Source: Oxalobacteraceae bacterium OTU3CAMAD1
GTDB lineage: Bacteria; Pseudomonadota; Gammaproteobacteria; Burkholderiales; Burkholderiaceae_D
Direction of reading: 5' to 3'
NCBI GenBank assembly: GCA_024123915.1
Contig: CP099650.1
Coordinates: 3,410,001 to 3,474,000, forward strand
DNA length: 64,000 bases
The translations under genes were made by a program, and so were the position numbers. This document shows positions 48,312 to 57,456 of the stretch, in pieces (position 1 is the stretch's first letter; each line of letters starts with the position of its first letter). The notes beneath the pieces were generated by a model. The model was not told the DNA's origin and made no database searches. It saw nothing but the letters and a program-made list of their open reading frames with translations.

Positions 48312-49448
48312 ATGCGTCTGAAACGGGGAAGCCGGCAAGTGCTGCTGGCGGCGGCGGTGGCGGCGGTGGCGGCGGGTGCAGTCAAACCTGCCTGCGCCGG
48401 CGCGACGATCAACATGGGCGACGACAAGTCGGTCAGCGTCGGCTTCGGCCTGCGCGAGAGCTTCACCAGCGCGGAAGACGCGGCGCCCAACGGCACCGGG
48501 CGCTCGCAGGACTTCAACCTCGATAGCGGCCGCCTGTACTTCGGCGCCTCGCTAAACAAGAACATCAAGGGCATGTTCAACACCGAGTGGGACGGCGACA
48601 AGATCCGCGTGCTCGACGCCGCCGGCCAGTTCGCCATCTCCCCCGAATTCAATATCTGGGCCGGCCGCCTGCTGTCGCCGAGCGACCGCGCCAACATGGC
48701 CGGCCCTTACTACTCGATGGGCGGCGGCTACTGGGCCGGCGTGGCTTCGCGCTACGGCTACAACGGCGGCATCTTCCGCGGCCGCGACGACGGCGTCGTC
48801 GTCTGGGGCAATGTCGCCGACGGCAAGCTCGGTTACTCCTTCGGCGCCTTCGAAGGCCACACTTTCGGCATCGGTTCGCTGACGCAGTCGCAGGCCAAGG
48901 CGGCCGGCGTCAACGCCGACGATTCGCTGATGTACGCGGGCCGCCTGCAGTACGACTTCTGGGACGCGGAACCGGGCTACTACGGCACCGGCAACTTCCT
49001 CGGCAACGCCGACATCCTGTCGATCGGCGTGGCGGGGCGCTACCAGAAGGACGGCATCCTGACCGCCGTCAAAACCGGAAAATACAGCTCCTACAACGTC
49101 GACTTCCTGATGGAGAAGCGCATCAAGGGCTCCGGCGCGGTGGCGGTGGAAGCGGCCTACTACGACTACGACACCGACAACATCATCCTGGCGGAGCAGG
49201 GCAACGCCTACTCGGCGGGCGTGTCCTATATCTTCGACCAGAAGCTCGGCTGGGGCAAGGTCCAGCCGTTCGCGCGCTGGCAGAAATTCGCCGCCGACAC
49301 CAACATCGACACCAAGCAAATCGACGCCGGCGTGAACTACATCATCGACGGCTACAACGCGCAAATCAGCGCCGTGTATTCGAAGACCAAGGTCACCAGC
49401 GTGGCCAGCCAGGACAAATTCTCGGTCACTTTGCAGCTGCAATACTAA
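48312..49448 (+). CDS. Outer-membrane porin linked to urea uptake
   Basis: A 378-residue protein with a signal peptide (about 1-28, ending PACAGA), then a series of amphipathic beta strands and a terminal aromatic strand ending LQLQY, as required for outer-membrane insertion. Aromatic/Gly-rich segments such as YYSMGGGYWAGVASRYG fit a 16-strand porin. It precedes urtA by 24 bases on the same strand. Porins of the FmdC type sit next to short-chain amide or urea transporters, so passage of urea or amides is likely. No sigma-54 promoter was found upstream. Confidence 0.85.
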   Translation: MRLKRGSRQVLLAAAVAAVAAGAVKPACAGATINMGDDKSVSVGFGLRESFTSAEDAAPNGTGRSQDFNLDSGRLYFGASLNKNIKGMFNTEWDGDKIRVLDAAGQFAISPEFNIWAGRLLSPSDRANMAGPYYSMGGGYWAGVASRYGYNGGIFRGRDDGVVVWGNVADGKLGYSFGAFEGHTFGIGSLTQSQAKAAGVNADDSLMYAGRLQYDFWDAEPGYYGTGNFLGNADILSIGVAGRYQKDGILTAVKTGKYSSYNVDFLMEKRIKGSGAVAVEAAYYDYDTDNIILAEQGNAYSAGVSYIFDQKLGWGKVQPFARWQKFAADTNIDTKQIDAGVNYIIDGYNAQISAVYSKTKVTSVASQDKFSVTLQLQY

Positions 49449-49472
49449 TCTCGCCACCCACGGAGTTATCAC

Positions 49473-50729
49473 ATGCAAAATCGTCGCAATTTCATCGGCA
49501 CCATCAGCCGCATCGCCGCCGCCACGTCCCTGCTGGCCGCCGGTGTCAATGTCTATGCCGCCGACACCATCAAGGTCGGCATCCTGCACTCGCTGTCCGG
49601 CACCATGGCCATCTCGGAGACGTCGCTCAAGGACGTCGCCTTGATGACCATCGACGAGATCAACGCCAAGGGCGGCGTGATGGGCAAGAAGCTGGAGGCG
49701 GTGGTCGTCGATCCGGCCTCCAACTGGCCGCTGTTCGCCGAAAAGGCGCGTGGCCTGATCGCCCAGAACAAGGTGGCCGCCGTCTTCGGTTGCTGGACCT
49801 CGGTGTCGCGCAAGTCGGTGCTGCCGGTGTTCAAGGAACTGAATAGCCTGTTGTTCTACCCGGTGCAGTACGAGGGCGAGGAACTGGAAAAGAACGTGTT
49901 CTACACCGGCGCGGCGCCGAACCAGCAGGCGATTCCCGCCGTTGAATATTTGATGAGCAAGGACGGCGGCGGCGCCAAGCGCTTCGTGCTGCTGGGGACC
50001 GACTACGTCTATCCACGCACCACCAACAAGATCCTGCGCGCTTTCCTGAAGAGCAAAGGCGTGAAGGATAGCGATATCGACGAGGTGTACACCCCGTTCG
50101 GCCACTCCGACTACCAGACCATCGTCGCCAACATCAAGAAGTTCTCGGCGGGCGGCAAGACGGCCGTGATCTCGACCATCAACGGCGACTCCAACGTGCC
50201 GTTCTATAAAGAGCTGGGCAACGCCGGCCTGAAGGCGACCGATGTGCCGGTGGTGGCGTTCTCGGTGGGCGAGGAGGAACTGCGCGGCGTCGACACCAAG
50301 CCGCTGCTGGGCCACCTGGCGGCATGGAACTACTTCGAATCGGTGAAAAATCCGGTCAACACGGACTTCATCAAGAAGTGGAAGGCTTACGCCGTCGCCA
50401 AGAAGCTGCCGAACGCGAAAACGGTGGTGACCAACGATCCGATGGAAGCGACCTATGTCGGCATCCACATGTGGGCGCAGGCGGTGGAGAAGGCCAAGTC
50501 GACCGACACCGACAAAGTGATCGCGGCGATGGGCGGCCAGACCTTCAAGGCGCCGTCGGGCTTCACCTTGACGATGGACGCGACCAATCATCACCTGCAC
50601 AAGCCGGTGTTCATCGGCGAGATCCGTGCCGACGGCCAGTTCAACGTCGTGTGGAAAACGCCTGGTCCGGTGCGCGCGCAGCCTTGGAGCCCGTACATTC
50701 AGGGTAACGAAGGCAAGCAAAAGCTGTAA
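49473..50729 (+). CDS. urtA: Urea ABC transporter substrate-binding protein
   Basis: A 418-residue periplasmic binding protein with a twin-Arg-like N-terminus (QNRRNFIG) and signal region to about residue 30. VGILHSLSGTMAISE and FGCWTSVSRKSVLPVFKE are characteristic of UrtA, within the branched-chain amino acid receptor fold. It captures urea at low concentration for UrtBCDE. A strong stem-loop directly follows the stop, fitting the higher expression usual for binding proteins. Confidence 0.96.
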   Translation: MQNRRNFIGTISRIAAATSLLAAGVNVYAADTIKVGILHSLSGTMAISETSLKDVALMTIDEINAKGGVMGKKLEAVVVDPASNWPLFAEKARGLIAQNKVAAVFGCWTSVSRKSVLPVFKELNSLLFYPVQYEGEELEKNVFYTGAAPNQQAIPAVEYLMSKDGGGAKRFVLLGTDYVYPRTTNKILRAFLKSKGVKDSDIDEVYTPFGHSDYQTIVANIKKFSAGGKTAVISTINGDSNVPFYKELGNAGLKATDVPVVAFSVGEEELRGVDTKPLLGHLAAWNYFESVKNPVNTDFIKKWKAYAVAKKLPNAKTVVTNDPMEATYVGIHMWAQAVEKAKSTDTDKVIAAMGGQTFKAPSGFTLTMDATNHHLHKPVFIGEIRADGQFNVVWKTPGPVRAQPWSPYIQGNEGKQKL

Positions 50730-50735
50730 TCGGGA

Positions 50736-50759
50736 GCCGGCCGCCGTCCGGCGGCCGGC
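50736..50759 (+). terminator. Strong stem-loop between urtA and urtB
   Basis: GCCGGCCGCC (50736-50745) and GGCGGCCGGC (50750-50759) form a perfect 10-bp stem with a GTCC loop. There is no proper T tract, so it more likely protects the urtA message from 3' decay or reduces read-through into urtB than terminates fully. Confidence 0.6.
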
Positions 50760-50784
50760 CGGCTTCATTTGAGGAAGACGCATC

Positions 50785-52377
50785 TTGAAAAAACTCCTGC
50801 TTATCGCCGCACTGCTGCTCACCGGGGCGGCACAGGCGGCCATCGACAGCGCCTTGCTGGCGCCATTGACGGGCGACGACGCCGACGCCCGCATCGTGGC
50901 GGTCGGCCGGATCGGCGCCCTGGCCAATGACGACGCCACCCGCCTGCTGATGGCGATGAAAAACGGCGACGCCTACGCGACACAAGAAGGCCAGGTCTTG
51001 ATCGTCACCGACGACAAGGCCTACAACCCCGCCACCGGCGCCACCGGGCCGCTGCCCGAGGGGATCGATGGCCTGATGATCAACAACCGTCTGCGCGGCG
51101 CCATCGACGACGCGCTGTCGGCGCTCAAACTCCTGTCCGCCGACCGCGCCGAACGCCTGGCGGCCGTCACCGAGCTGCAAAAAAGCGTGACCCTGGCGCA
51201 GGCGCCGCTGATCGACAAGGCGCTCGCCAAGGAAACCGACGCCGAGATCCGCCCCTTGCTACAACTGGTCTCGGCGACCGCCAACCTGCAATCGCCGGAC
51301 GCCGCCAAGCGCAAAGCGGCGGTGGAGGCGCTAGCCGACAGCAGCAACGCCAACCTGCGCCCGACCTTGCAAACCATGCTGACCAAGAATGCGGACGGCA
51401 CGCCGGCCGAGCCGGATGAAGGCGTCCGCGTGGCCGCCGCGCGCACGTTGGCCGCCATCGACAGCCGCCTGGCGCGCACAGAATTTATCGGCAACGTCTT
51501 CTACGGCCTCTCGCTCGGCAGTGTGCTGTTGCTGACGGCTTTGGGCCTGGCCATCACCTTCGGCCTGATGGGCATCATCAATATGGCGCACGGCGAGCTG
51601 CTGATGATCGGCGCCTACACCACCTATCTGTGCCAGACGGCCTTCCGCCAGTACTTTCCCTCGGCGGTGGACGCCTATTTGATCGCCGCGTTGCCGGCCG
51701 CCTTCCTGGTGACGGCGGCGGTGGGCGTGGCGATGGAGCGCACGGTGATCCGCTGGCTCTATGGCCGTCCGCTGGAAACGCTGCTGGCCACCTGGGGCAT
51801 CAGCCTGATTTTGATGCAGGGCGTGCGCAGCATCTTCGGCGCGCAAAACGTCGAAGTGGCCAATCCCTCGTGGATGTCGGGCGGCGTGACGGTGCTGGGC
51901 AACCTGGTGCTGGCCTACAACCGCATCGCCATCATCATCTTCGCCATGATCGTGGTGGCGGGCGTGTGGCTGATCCTGAACAAAACGCGACTGGGCCTGT
52001 TCGTCCGCGCGGTGATGCAGAACCGCCGCATGGCCGGCTGCGTCGGCGTCTCGACCGCCAAGATCGACATGATGACCTTCGGCCTGGGCTCCGGCATCGC
52101 CGGCCTGGGTGGCGTGGCGCTGTCGCAGCTCGGTAACGTGGGGCCGGACCTGGGCCAGGGCTACATCGTCGATTCGTTCATGGTGGTGGTGCTGGGCGGC
52201 GTCGGCCAGCTGGCCGGCACCATCATCGCCGCGATCGGCCTGGGTGAGGCCAACAAGTTCCTGGAGCCGGTGGCCGGCGCGGTGCTGGCCAAGATCGCCA
52301 TCCTGATCTTCATCATCATCTTTATCCAGAAGCGGCCGCAGGGTCTGTTCGCCATGAAAGGCAGGAGTGCCGAATGA
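50785..52377 (+). CDS. urtB: Urea ABC transporter permease UrtB
   Basis: A 530-residue membrane protein. UrtB-specific features are a signal peptide (1-19), an extra periplasmic helical domain (about 20-230), and then the permease portion (from about 235) with GLMGIINMAHGELLMIGAY and GVALSQLGNVGPDLGQGYIV. The start is TTG at 50785, supported by GAGGAAG at good spacing and by MKKLLLIAALLL. The stop overlaps urtC (ATGA). Confidence 0.96.
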   Translation: MKKLLLIAALLLTGAAQAAIDSALLAPLTGDDADARIVAVGRIGALANDDATRLLMAMKNGDAYATQEGQVLIVTDDKAYNPATGATGPLPEGIDGLMINNRLRGAIDDALSALKLLSADRAERLAAVTELQKSVTLAQAPLIDKALAKETDAEIRPLLQLVSATANLQSPDAAKRKAAVEALADSSNANLRPTLQTMLTKNADGTPAEPDEGVRVAAARTLAAIDSRLARTEFIGNVFYGLSLGSVLLLTALGLAITFGLMGIINMAHGELLMIGAYTTYLCQTAFRQYFPSAVDAYLIAALPAAFLVTAAVGVAMERTVIRWLYGRPLETLLATWGISLILMQGVRSIFGAQNVEVANPSWMSGGVTVLGNLVLAYNRIAIIIFAMIVVAGVWLILNKTRLGLFVRAVMQNRRMAGCVGVSTAKIDMMTFGLGSGIAGLGGVALSQLGNVGPDLGQGYIVDSFMVVVLGGVGQLAGTIIAAIGLGEANKFLEPVAGAVLAKIAILIFIIIFIQKRPQGLFAMKGRSAE

Positions 52378-53477
52378 TCCACAACTCTTTATTTTCGCGC
52401 AGGGCATGGAGCGTCATCGTCGCGACCTGCGTGGTGCTGGCGGCGCTGCCCTTGCTTAACCTGGTTTTCCCGGACGGCCACGCGCTGCACGTGCCAAGCT
52501 ACATGGTCAGCCTGATCGGAAAGTTCATGTGCTACGCGCTGGCCGCGCTGGCGCTCGACATGGTGTGGGGTTACGCCGGCATCCTGTCGCTCGGCCACGG
52601 CGTGTTCTTCGCGCTGGGCGCCTATGCGCACGGCATGTACCTGATGCGCGCCATCGGCAGGGACGGCGTGTACCAGAGCGATCTGCCTGACTTCATGGTC
52701 TTCCTGGATTGGAAAACCTATCCGTGGTACTGGACCGCGACCGACAGCTTCTGGTACTGCCTGGCGCTGGTGGTGCTGGTGCCCGGCGTGCTGGCCTTCG
52801 TTTTCGGCTTCTTCGCCTTCCGCTCGCGCATCAAGGGCGTGTACTTCTCGATCATCACACAAGCGATGACGTACGCCTTCATGCTGCTGTTCTTCCGTAA
52901 CGACACCGGCTTTGGCGGTAACAACGGCTTTACGGACTTCAAGCGCATTCTCGGGTATTCGATCAGCGCGCCGGGCACCAAGGCGACCTTGTACCTGGTG
53001 ACCCTGGCGGCGCTGGCCGGCTCGCTGCTGCTGTGCCGCGCGATCGTGCAATCGAAGTTGGGAAGGGTGCTGCAGGCGGTGCGCGATTCGGAATCGCGGC
53101 TGATGTTCATCGGGTATAACCCGCTGTGGTTCAAGCTGTTCGTGTGGACGCTGTCGGCGGTGCTGTGCGGGATCGCCGGCGCCTTGTATGTGCCGCAGGT
53201 GGGCATCATCAATCCGTCCGAGATGTCGCCGGCGAATTCGATCGAGATGGTGATCTGGGCCGCCGTCGGCGGGCGGGGCACCTTGATCGGTCCTATCATC
53301 GGCGCGTTCTCGGTCAATGGATTGAAAAGCTGGTTCACCGGCGCCTTCCCGGACCTGTGGCTGTTCGCGCTGGGATTGATATTTATTTTAGTGACGCGCT
53401 ATCTGCCGCAGGGCATCGCCGGTCTGGCGGCGCGTTGGGGTAACGGTTCGGGCAAGGCCAAAGAGGAGGCGGCATGA
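52374..53477 (+). CDS. urtC: Urea ABC transporter permease UrtC
   Basis: A 367-residue second permease with about ten hydrophobic segments; GYAGILSLGHGVFFALGAY and GRGTLIGPIIGAFSVNGLKSW are the LivM-like signatures. The Tyr/Trp-rich loop near residues 100-125 (FLDWKTYPWYW) is typical of UrtC. It overlaps urtB and urtD by four bases at each end, giving translational coupling. Confidence 0.96.
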   Translation: MIHNSLFSRRAWSVIVATCVVLAALPLLNLVFPDGHALHVPSYMVSLIGKFMCYALAALALDMVWGYAGILSLGHGVFFALGAYAHGMYLMRAIGRDGVYQSDLPDFMVFLDWKTYPWYWTATDSFWYCLALVVLVPGVLAFVFGFFAFRSRIKGVYFSIITQAMTYAFMLLFFRNDTGFGGNNGFTDFKRILGYSISAPGTKATLYLVTLAALAGSLLLCRAIVQSKLGRVLQAVRDSESRLMFIGYNPLWFKLFVWTLSAVLCGIAGALYVPQVGIINPSEMSPANSIEMVIWAAVGGRGTLIGPIIGAFSVNGLKSWFTGAFPDLWLFALGLIFILVTRYLPQGIAGLAARWGNGSGKAKEEAA

Positions 53478-54271
53478 GCGGAAACGAGAGCTATGACCGC
53501 GTTGCAGGCCACGGACTGGATACGACGCACGGCGCGATCCTGTACCTGGAGGAGATCACGGTGTCGTTCGACGGCTTCCGGGCGCTCAATAAACTGAGCC
53601 TGGACATTTCGGTCGGCGAGCTGCGTTGCATCATCGGGCCCAATGGCGCCGGCAAGACGACGATGATGGACGTCATCACCGGCAAGACGCGGCCCACGTC
53701 CGGGACCGCCTGGTTCGGCCAGACGATGGATTTGAGCCGCATGACCGAGTACCAGATCGCCCACGCCGGCATCGGCCGCAAGTTCCAGCGCCCGACCATC
53801 TTCGAGCAGCACACGGTGTTCGAGAACCTGGAACTGGCGATGAAGACCGACAAGCGCGTGCGGCCCACGTTGTTCGCGCGGCTGAACTCCGAGCAGCGCG
53901 GCAAGATCGACGAGATCCTCAAGCTGATACGCCTGAACGGCAGCGAGGCGCGGCTTGCCGGCCTGCTGTCGCACGGCCAGAAGCAGTGGCTGGAGATCGG
54001 CATGCTGCTGATGCAGGAGCCGCAGCTGATTTTGCTCGACGAGCCGGTCGCCGGCATGTCCGACGCCGAGACGGCACGCACGGCCGAACTGCTGAATGAA
54101 TTGCGCGGCAAGCACTCGATCATGGTGGTCGAGCATGACATGGCGTTCGTGACGGAGATCGCGCAGCAGGGCGTGGTGACGGTGCTGCACGAGGGCTCGG
54201 TGCTGGCGCAGGGGACCATGGCCCAGGTGCAGTCCGACGAGCGGGTGATCGAAGTCTATCTGGGACGCTAA
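53474..54271 (+). CDS. urtD: Urea ABC transporter ATPase UrtD
   Basis: A 265-residue ATP-binding subunit with Walker A GPNGAGKTTMMD, a signature LSHGQKQWLEIG (Gly to His variant of LSGGQ, usual in UrtD), and Walker B LILLDEPVAGMSD. The N-terminal extension of about 22 residues precedes LYLEEITVSFDGF. It starts on the urtC stop overlap and is followed five bases later by urtE. Confidence 0.96.
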   Translation: MSGNESYDRVAGHGLDTTHGAILYLEEITVSFDGFRALNKLSLDISVGELRCIIGPNGAGKTTMMDVITGKTRPTSGTAWFGQTMDLSRMTEYQIAHAGIGRKFQRPTIFEQHTVFENLELAMKTDKRVRPTLFARLNSEQRGKIDEILKLIRLNGSEARLAGLLSHGQKQWLEIGMLLMQEPQLILLDEPVAGMSDAETARTAELLNELRGKHSIMVVEHDMAFVTEIAQQGVVTVLHEGSVLAQGTMAQVQSDERVIEVYLGR

Positions 54272-54275
54272 GAAT

Positions 54276-54974
54276 ATGCTGCAAGTTGAAAAAATCAATC
54301 AGTACTACGGTTCTTCGCACACCTTGCGGGGCGTGTCGCTGGAGCTGGAGCGCGGCAAGTGCATGGCGCTGTTGGGCCGCAACGGCGTGGGCAAGACCAC
54401 GCTGTTGAAGTGTTTGATGGGCGTGTTGCCGGTGTCGGCGGGCAGTGTGAAGCTGGAAGGGCGCGACATCACGCGCATGGCGCCGCACCAGCGGGCAAGG
54501 GCGGGCATCGCCTATGTGCCGCAGGGGCGGGAGATCTTTGCGCGCTTGACGGTGGAGGAGAATTTGCTGATGGGGCTTGCCACGCATAGCGGCAAGAAGG
54601 CCGGCATCATCAAGGGCGAGGTGTATGAGCTGTTTCCGGTTCTGAAGGACATGCTGCACCGGCGCGGCGGCGACTTGTCCGGCGGCCAGCAGCAGCAACT
54701 GGCGATCGCGCGGGCGTTGTTGGCGGAGCCGAAGTTGATCATCCTGGATGAACCGACAGAGGGTATCCAGCCGTCGATCATCAAGGACATCGGCAACGTT
54801 ATCCGGTTGCTGCGCCAGCGCGGCGATATGGCGATTCTGCTGTGCGAGCAGTATTTCGATTTCGCGCACGAGCTGGCGGACCAGTTCATGGTGCTGTCGC
54901 GCGGCGAGGTGGTGGCATCGGGCGCGCAGGCGACGATGGGCGATCCGGACGTCAAACGTCATTTGGCGGTGTAG
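54276..54974 (+). CDS. urtE: Urea ABC transporter ATPase UrtE
   Basis: A 232-residue LivF-type ATPase: Walker A GRNGVGKTTLLK, signature LSGGQQQQLAIARAL, Walker B LIILDEPTEGIQPS, and the switch region AILLCEQYFDFA. It pairs with UrtD on UrtBC. It ends the operon; urease genes, commonly next in line, are absent here, and a family A repeat follows. Confidence 0.96.
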   Translation: MLQVEKINQYYGSSHTLRGVSLELERGKCMALLGRNGVGKTTLLKCLMGVLPVSAGSVKLEGRDITRMAPHQRARAGIAYVPQGREIFARLTVEENLLMGLATHSGKKAGIIKGEVYELFPVLKDMLHRRGGDLSGGQQQQLAIARALLAEPKLIILDEPTEGIQPSIIKDIGNVIRLLRQRGDMAILLCEQYFDFAHELADQFMVLSRGEVVASGAQATMGDPDVKRHLAV

Positions 54975-55004
54975 GAGGCGTTTTTTAGCAATTGCGACGG
55001 AGCT

Positions 55005-55109
55005 TGGCCGATTACGCTGCGCTAATCCGCCCTACGTGGAACACGTCAGATCTCAAGATTCCACGCAATCACGTAGGGCGGATTAGCCGGAACGGCGTAA
55101 TCGGCCATG
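55005..55109. repeat. REP/BIME-like inverted repeat, family A, copy 4
   Basis: The arms are TTGGCCGATTACGCTGCG...CCCTACGTG (55005-55038) and ACGTAGGGCGGATTAGCC...ATCGGCCATG (55071-55108). Their orientation is inverted relative to copies 1 and 2 (tail-to-tail), so the arms move as separate units. It lies between convergent urtE and a cytochrome gene. Confidence 0.82.
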
Positions 55110-55123
55110 ATCCGCCAACAGCG

Positions 55124-56011
55124 CTATTGCGACAATAAATACACCGCCATATCCCGCGCGTCCGATTCGGTGACGTCCATCGCAGGCATCGCCGTCTGCG
55201 GATTGATTTGCTGCGGATCGCGTATCCATCTCGCTAAGTTCGCGGCGCTGTTGGGCAGGTGGCCGGCGATGTATTTGCGCGCCGCGAGGTCCTTGAGCGG
55301 CGGACCGACGAAGGTATCCGGTCCCGTCACGCCGGGAATCACATGGCAGGCGTTGCACGCATACTGGCTGAGCGCGAGCCGTCCGCGCCCGGCGTCGGCG
55401 TGTGCGCGCTCCGGCCGTGGCGCGCGCGGCTGCGCGCCCGCCTGTTTGGTGACCGCCGCATAAGCCTGCGGCGACAGCTCCGGCACGGCGACCAGAAAAC
55501 CCACCACCGCCCACAAATCCTCGTCGGCGAGATGGAATTCCCACGCCGGCATGCCACTCATCTTGATGCCGTGGCGGGTGATCCAATACAGTTCATTCGG
55601 ACGCCAACGGCGCGAGGCGTCGGCCAGAGGTCCCGGCACCGGCTGCATGCTCTTGCCGATATCGTCCTGGGCGACACCCGGCGCGCCATGGCAGACCACA
55701 CAATTATCCCGATATAGTCCGGCCCCGCGCAGCAAGGCCGGCGACGACGCCACGCCGCCTTCCGATACCGCCCGCGCCTTGGCTTGCGTCACAAACGCCG
55801 GGGTTTGAACGTCCCGCGCGTAGTGCCGCACCGATTCGCGCATGCCTTGTTCAAGCACCGTGTGCACCGGCTGGAGGTGCAGCTTGGTCGAGGAAATGTC
55901 GTAAAAGCCGCCGAAAAAGACCACCGCCCCGATGGCGGCGCCCAGCACCCCGAGCGTCGCCAACGTGGCGGCGACGGTGATCAAAACGAGTCGTCGGCGG
56001 TGCATCGTCAT
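55124..56011 (-). CDS. Membrane-anchored diheme cytochrome c
   Basis: A 295-residue protein with an N-terminal membrane anchor (about 10-35) and two cytochrome c domains. The first heme site is CVVCH with a likely distal methionine in MSGMPAWEF; the second is CNACH with TAMPAM. The C-terminal 88 residues resemble the whole mature domain of the small cytochrome encoded divergently at 56132. It probably passes electrons to the adjacent caa3-type oxidase. It is transcribed away from that operon. Confidence 0.9.
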   Translation of the reverse strand: MTMHRRRLVLITVAATLATLGVLGAAIGAVVFFGGFYDISSTKLHLQPVHTVLEQGMRESVRHYARDVQTPAFVTQAKARAVSEGGVASSPALLRGAGLYRDNCVVCHGAPGVAQDDIGKSMQPVPGPLADASRRWRPNELYWITRHGIKMSGMPAWEFHLADEDLWAVVGFLVAVPELSPQAYAAVTKQAGAQPRAPRPERAHADAGRGRLALSQYACNACHVIPGVTGPDTFVGPPLKDLAARKYIAGHLPNSAANLARWIRDPQQINPQTAMPAMDVTESDARDMAVYLLSQ

Positions 56012-56061
56012 CGTTCGAGCCCTTCGCCGAACGGGGCGACAACGCCGCGCTGGCTGGTGTT

Positions 56062-56112
56062 CTGTTGAAAATAGCGAAATGATATGTTTCTTGTATTATA
56101 GCCATTCAACAG
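56062..56112. promoter_or_regulatory. Inverted repeat in the divergent cytochrome promoter region
   Basis: CTGTTGAA (56062-56069) and TTCAACAG (56105-56112) are perfect complements 35 bases apart, flanking AT-rich DNA with TATTAT near 56093. The placement in the 120-base divergent gap suggests looping control of both cytochrome promoters. The factor is unknown. Confidence 0.45.
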
Positions 56113-56131
56113 GCTTGAGCAGGTTCCAATC

Positions 56132-56491
56132 GTGCGCATCCTTTACTTCTCCCTACTGGCGTTGTTGGCCGCCTGCGATACCGGCGAGCAGGCGCGTTCA
56201 CCGGTGCCAGGCGCCGACGTCGGGCGCGGCAAGCTGCTGCTGGCGCAGTACCAGTGCGGGTCGTGCCACCAGATTCCCGACGTGGCGGCGGCACGCGGCA
56301 CGCTCGGCCCGGCGCTGGAAAGCTATGGCCGGCGCAGTTACATCGCCGGCCAGATTCCCAATCATCCCGATGCGCTGGCGCGCTGGATCGTCGATCCGGC
56401 GTCCCTGAAGCCCGGCACCGCGATGCCCGCCATGGGCGTGTCGGCCGCCGACGCCCGCGACATGGCGGCCTACCTGTACGCGCTGCCATGA
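56132..56491 (+). CDS. Cytochrome c lipoprotein
   Basis: A 119-residue protein. The N-terminus MRILYFSLLALLAACDTG carries a lipobox (LAAC) for lipid anchoring, followed by one cytochrome c domain with CGSCH and distal methionine in TAMPAM. The start is GTG at 56132. It is the first gene of the caa3-type operon, and its stop overlaps subunit II (ATGA). It is a likely electron donor to the oxidase. Confidence 0.9.
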   Translation: MRILYFSLLALLAACDTGEQARSPVPGADVGRGKLLLAQYQCGSCHQIPDVAAARGTLGPALESYGRRSYIAGQIPNHPDALARWIVDPASLKPGTAMPAMGVSAADARDMAAYLYALP

Positions 56492-57456
56492 GCGTATCCA
56501 CGAGTCCAACCGAGTGGCTGCAATCGGCGCTGCACCCGGCCGGGCCGGATGCCGCCGTCATCGCGCAACTGACGTGGGTGCTGTTCATTGGCGGCACGCT
56601 GCTGTTCATCGGCGTGATGGTCCTGTGCGCGATGAGCCTTCGCGGCGGCCGTCCGGTGCGGCCGATGGTGTGGATCGTCGGCGGCGGGGTGCTGCTGCCA
56701 CTGGTGCTGCTGTCGGCGTCACTGGTGTTCGGCACCTGGCGCAGCGCCCAGTTGAGCAAGCCGACGTCGCAGCACGCGATCAAGATTTCGGTGATCGCGC
56801 GCATGTGGTGGTGGGAGGTGCGCTATACCGATCCCGCAGGCGGCCGGGATATTGTGCTGGCCAACGAGATCCGCGTGCCGCTCGGCCAGCCCGTGTATCT
56901 GGGGTTGAGCAGCGCCGACGTGATCCACAGCTTCTGGGTGCCCGCGCTGGCGGGCAAGGTGGACATGGTGCCGGGCCGCGTGCACGGCATGACCTTGCAG
57001 GCGAATCGCGCCGGCGTGTACCGCGCGCAGTGCGCCGAATACTGCGGCGAGCAGCATGCCCGCATGGCCTTGCACGTCGTGGCGCAGTCGCCGGCCGAAT
57101 TTTCCGCCTGGCTGGCGGCGCAGGCGCGGCCGGCGGGGATCATGGTACAAGGCGGCGAGGTCGAACGCGGGCGGCGCGCCTTTGCCGAACAGCGTTGCGC
57201 CTCCTGCCATACGATACGCACCGAAACAGGCACGGGCGCGACAGCGGACACCGGCGCCGTCTTGGGGCCCGACCTGACGCACGTTGGCAGCCGTCTGTAT
57301 TTGGGCGCCGGCACCTTGCGCAACGGGCAGGGCGCGCTGGCCGCGTGGATCGCCGATCCGCACGTTGCCAAGCCGGGCGTGCGCATGCCCGCCAGCGCCG
57401 ACATGGACGGCGCCACCCTGCGCGCGCTGGCCGCTTATCTGGAGCAGCTCAAATGA
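56488..57456 (+). CDS. Cytochrome c oxidase subunit II with fused cytochrome c (caa3 type)
   Basis: A 322-residue subunit. Two N-terminal membrane helices (about 25-48 and 55-80) are followed by the CuA cupredoxin domain with IHSFWVPAL and CAEYCGEQHARM, which supplies the two cysteines, histidine and methionine of the CuA centre. A C-terminal cytochrome c domain follows with CASCH and a distal Met in VRMPAS. This is the caa3 arrangement. It is coupled by ATGA overlaps to the cytochrome before it and subunit I after it. Confidence 0.95.
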   Translation: MSVSTSPTEWLQSALHPAGPDAAVIAQLTWVLFIGGTLLFIGVMVLCAMSLRGGRPVRPMVWIVGGGVLLPLVLLSASLVFGTWRSAQLSKPTSQHAIKISVIARMWWWEVRYTDPAGGRDIVLANEIRVPLGQPVYLGLSSADVIHSFWVPALAGKVDMVPGRVHGMTLQANRAGVYRAQCAEYCGEQHARMALHVVAQSPAEFSAWLAAQARPAGIMVQGGEVERGRRAFAEQRCASCHTIRTETGTGATADTGAVLGPDLTHVGSRLYLGAGTLRNGQGALAAWIADPHVAKPGVRMPASADMDGATLRALAAYLEQLK

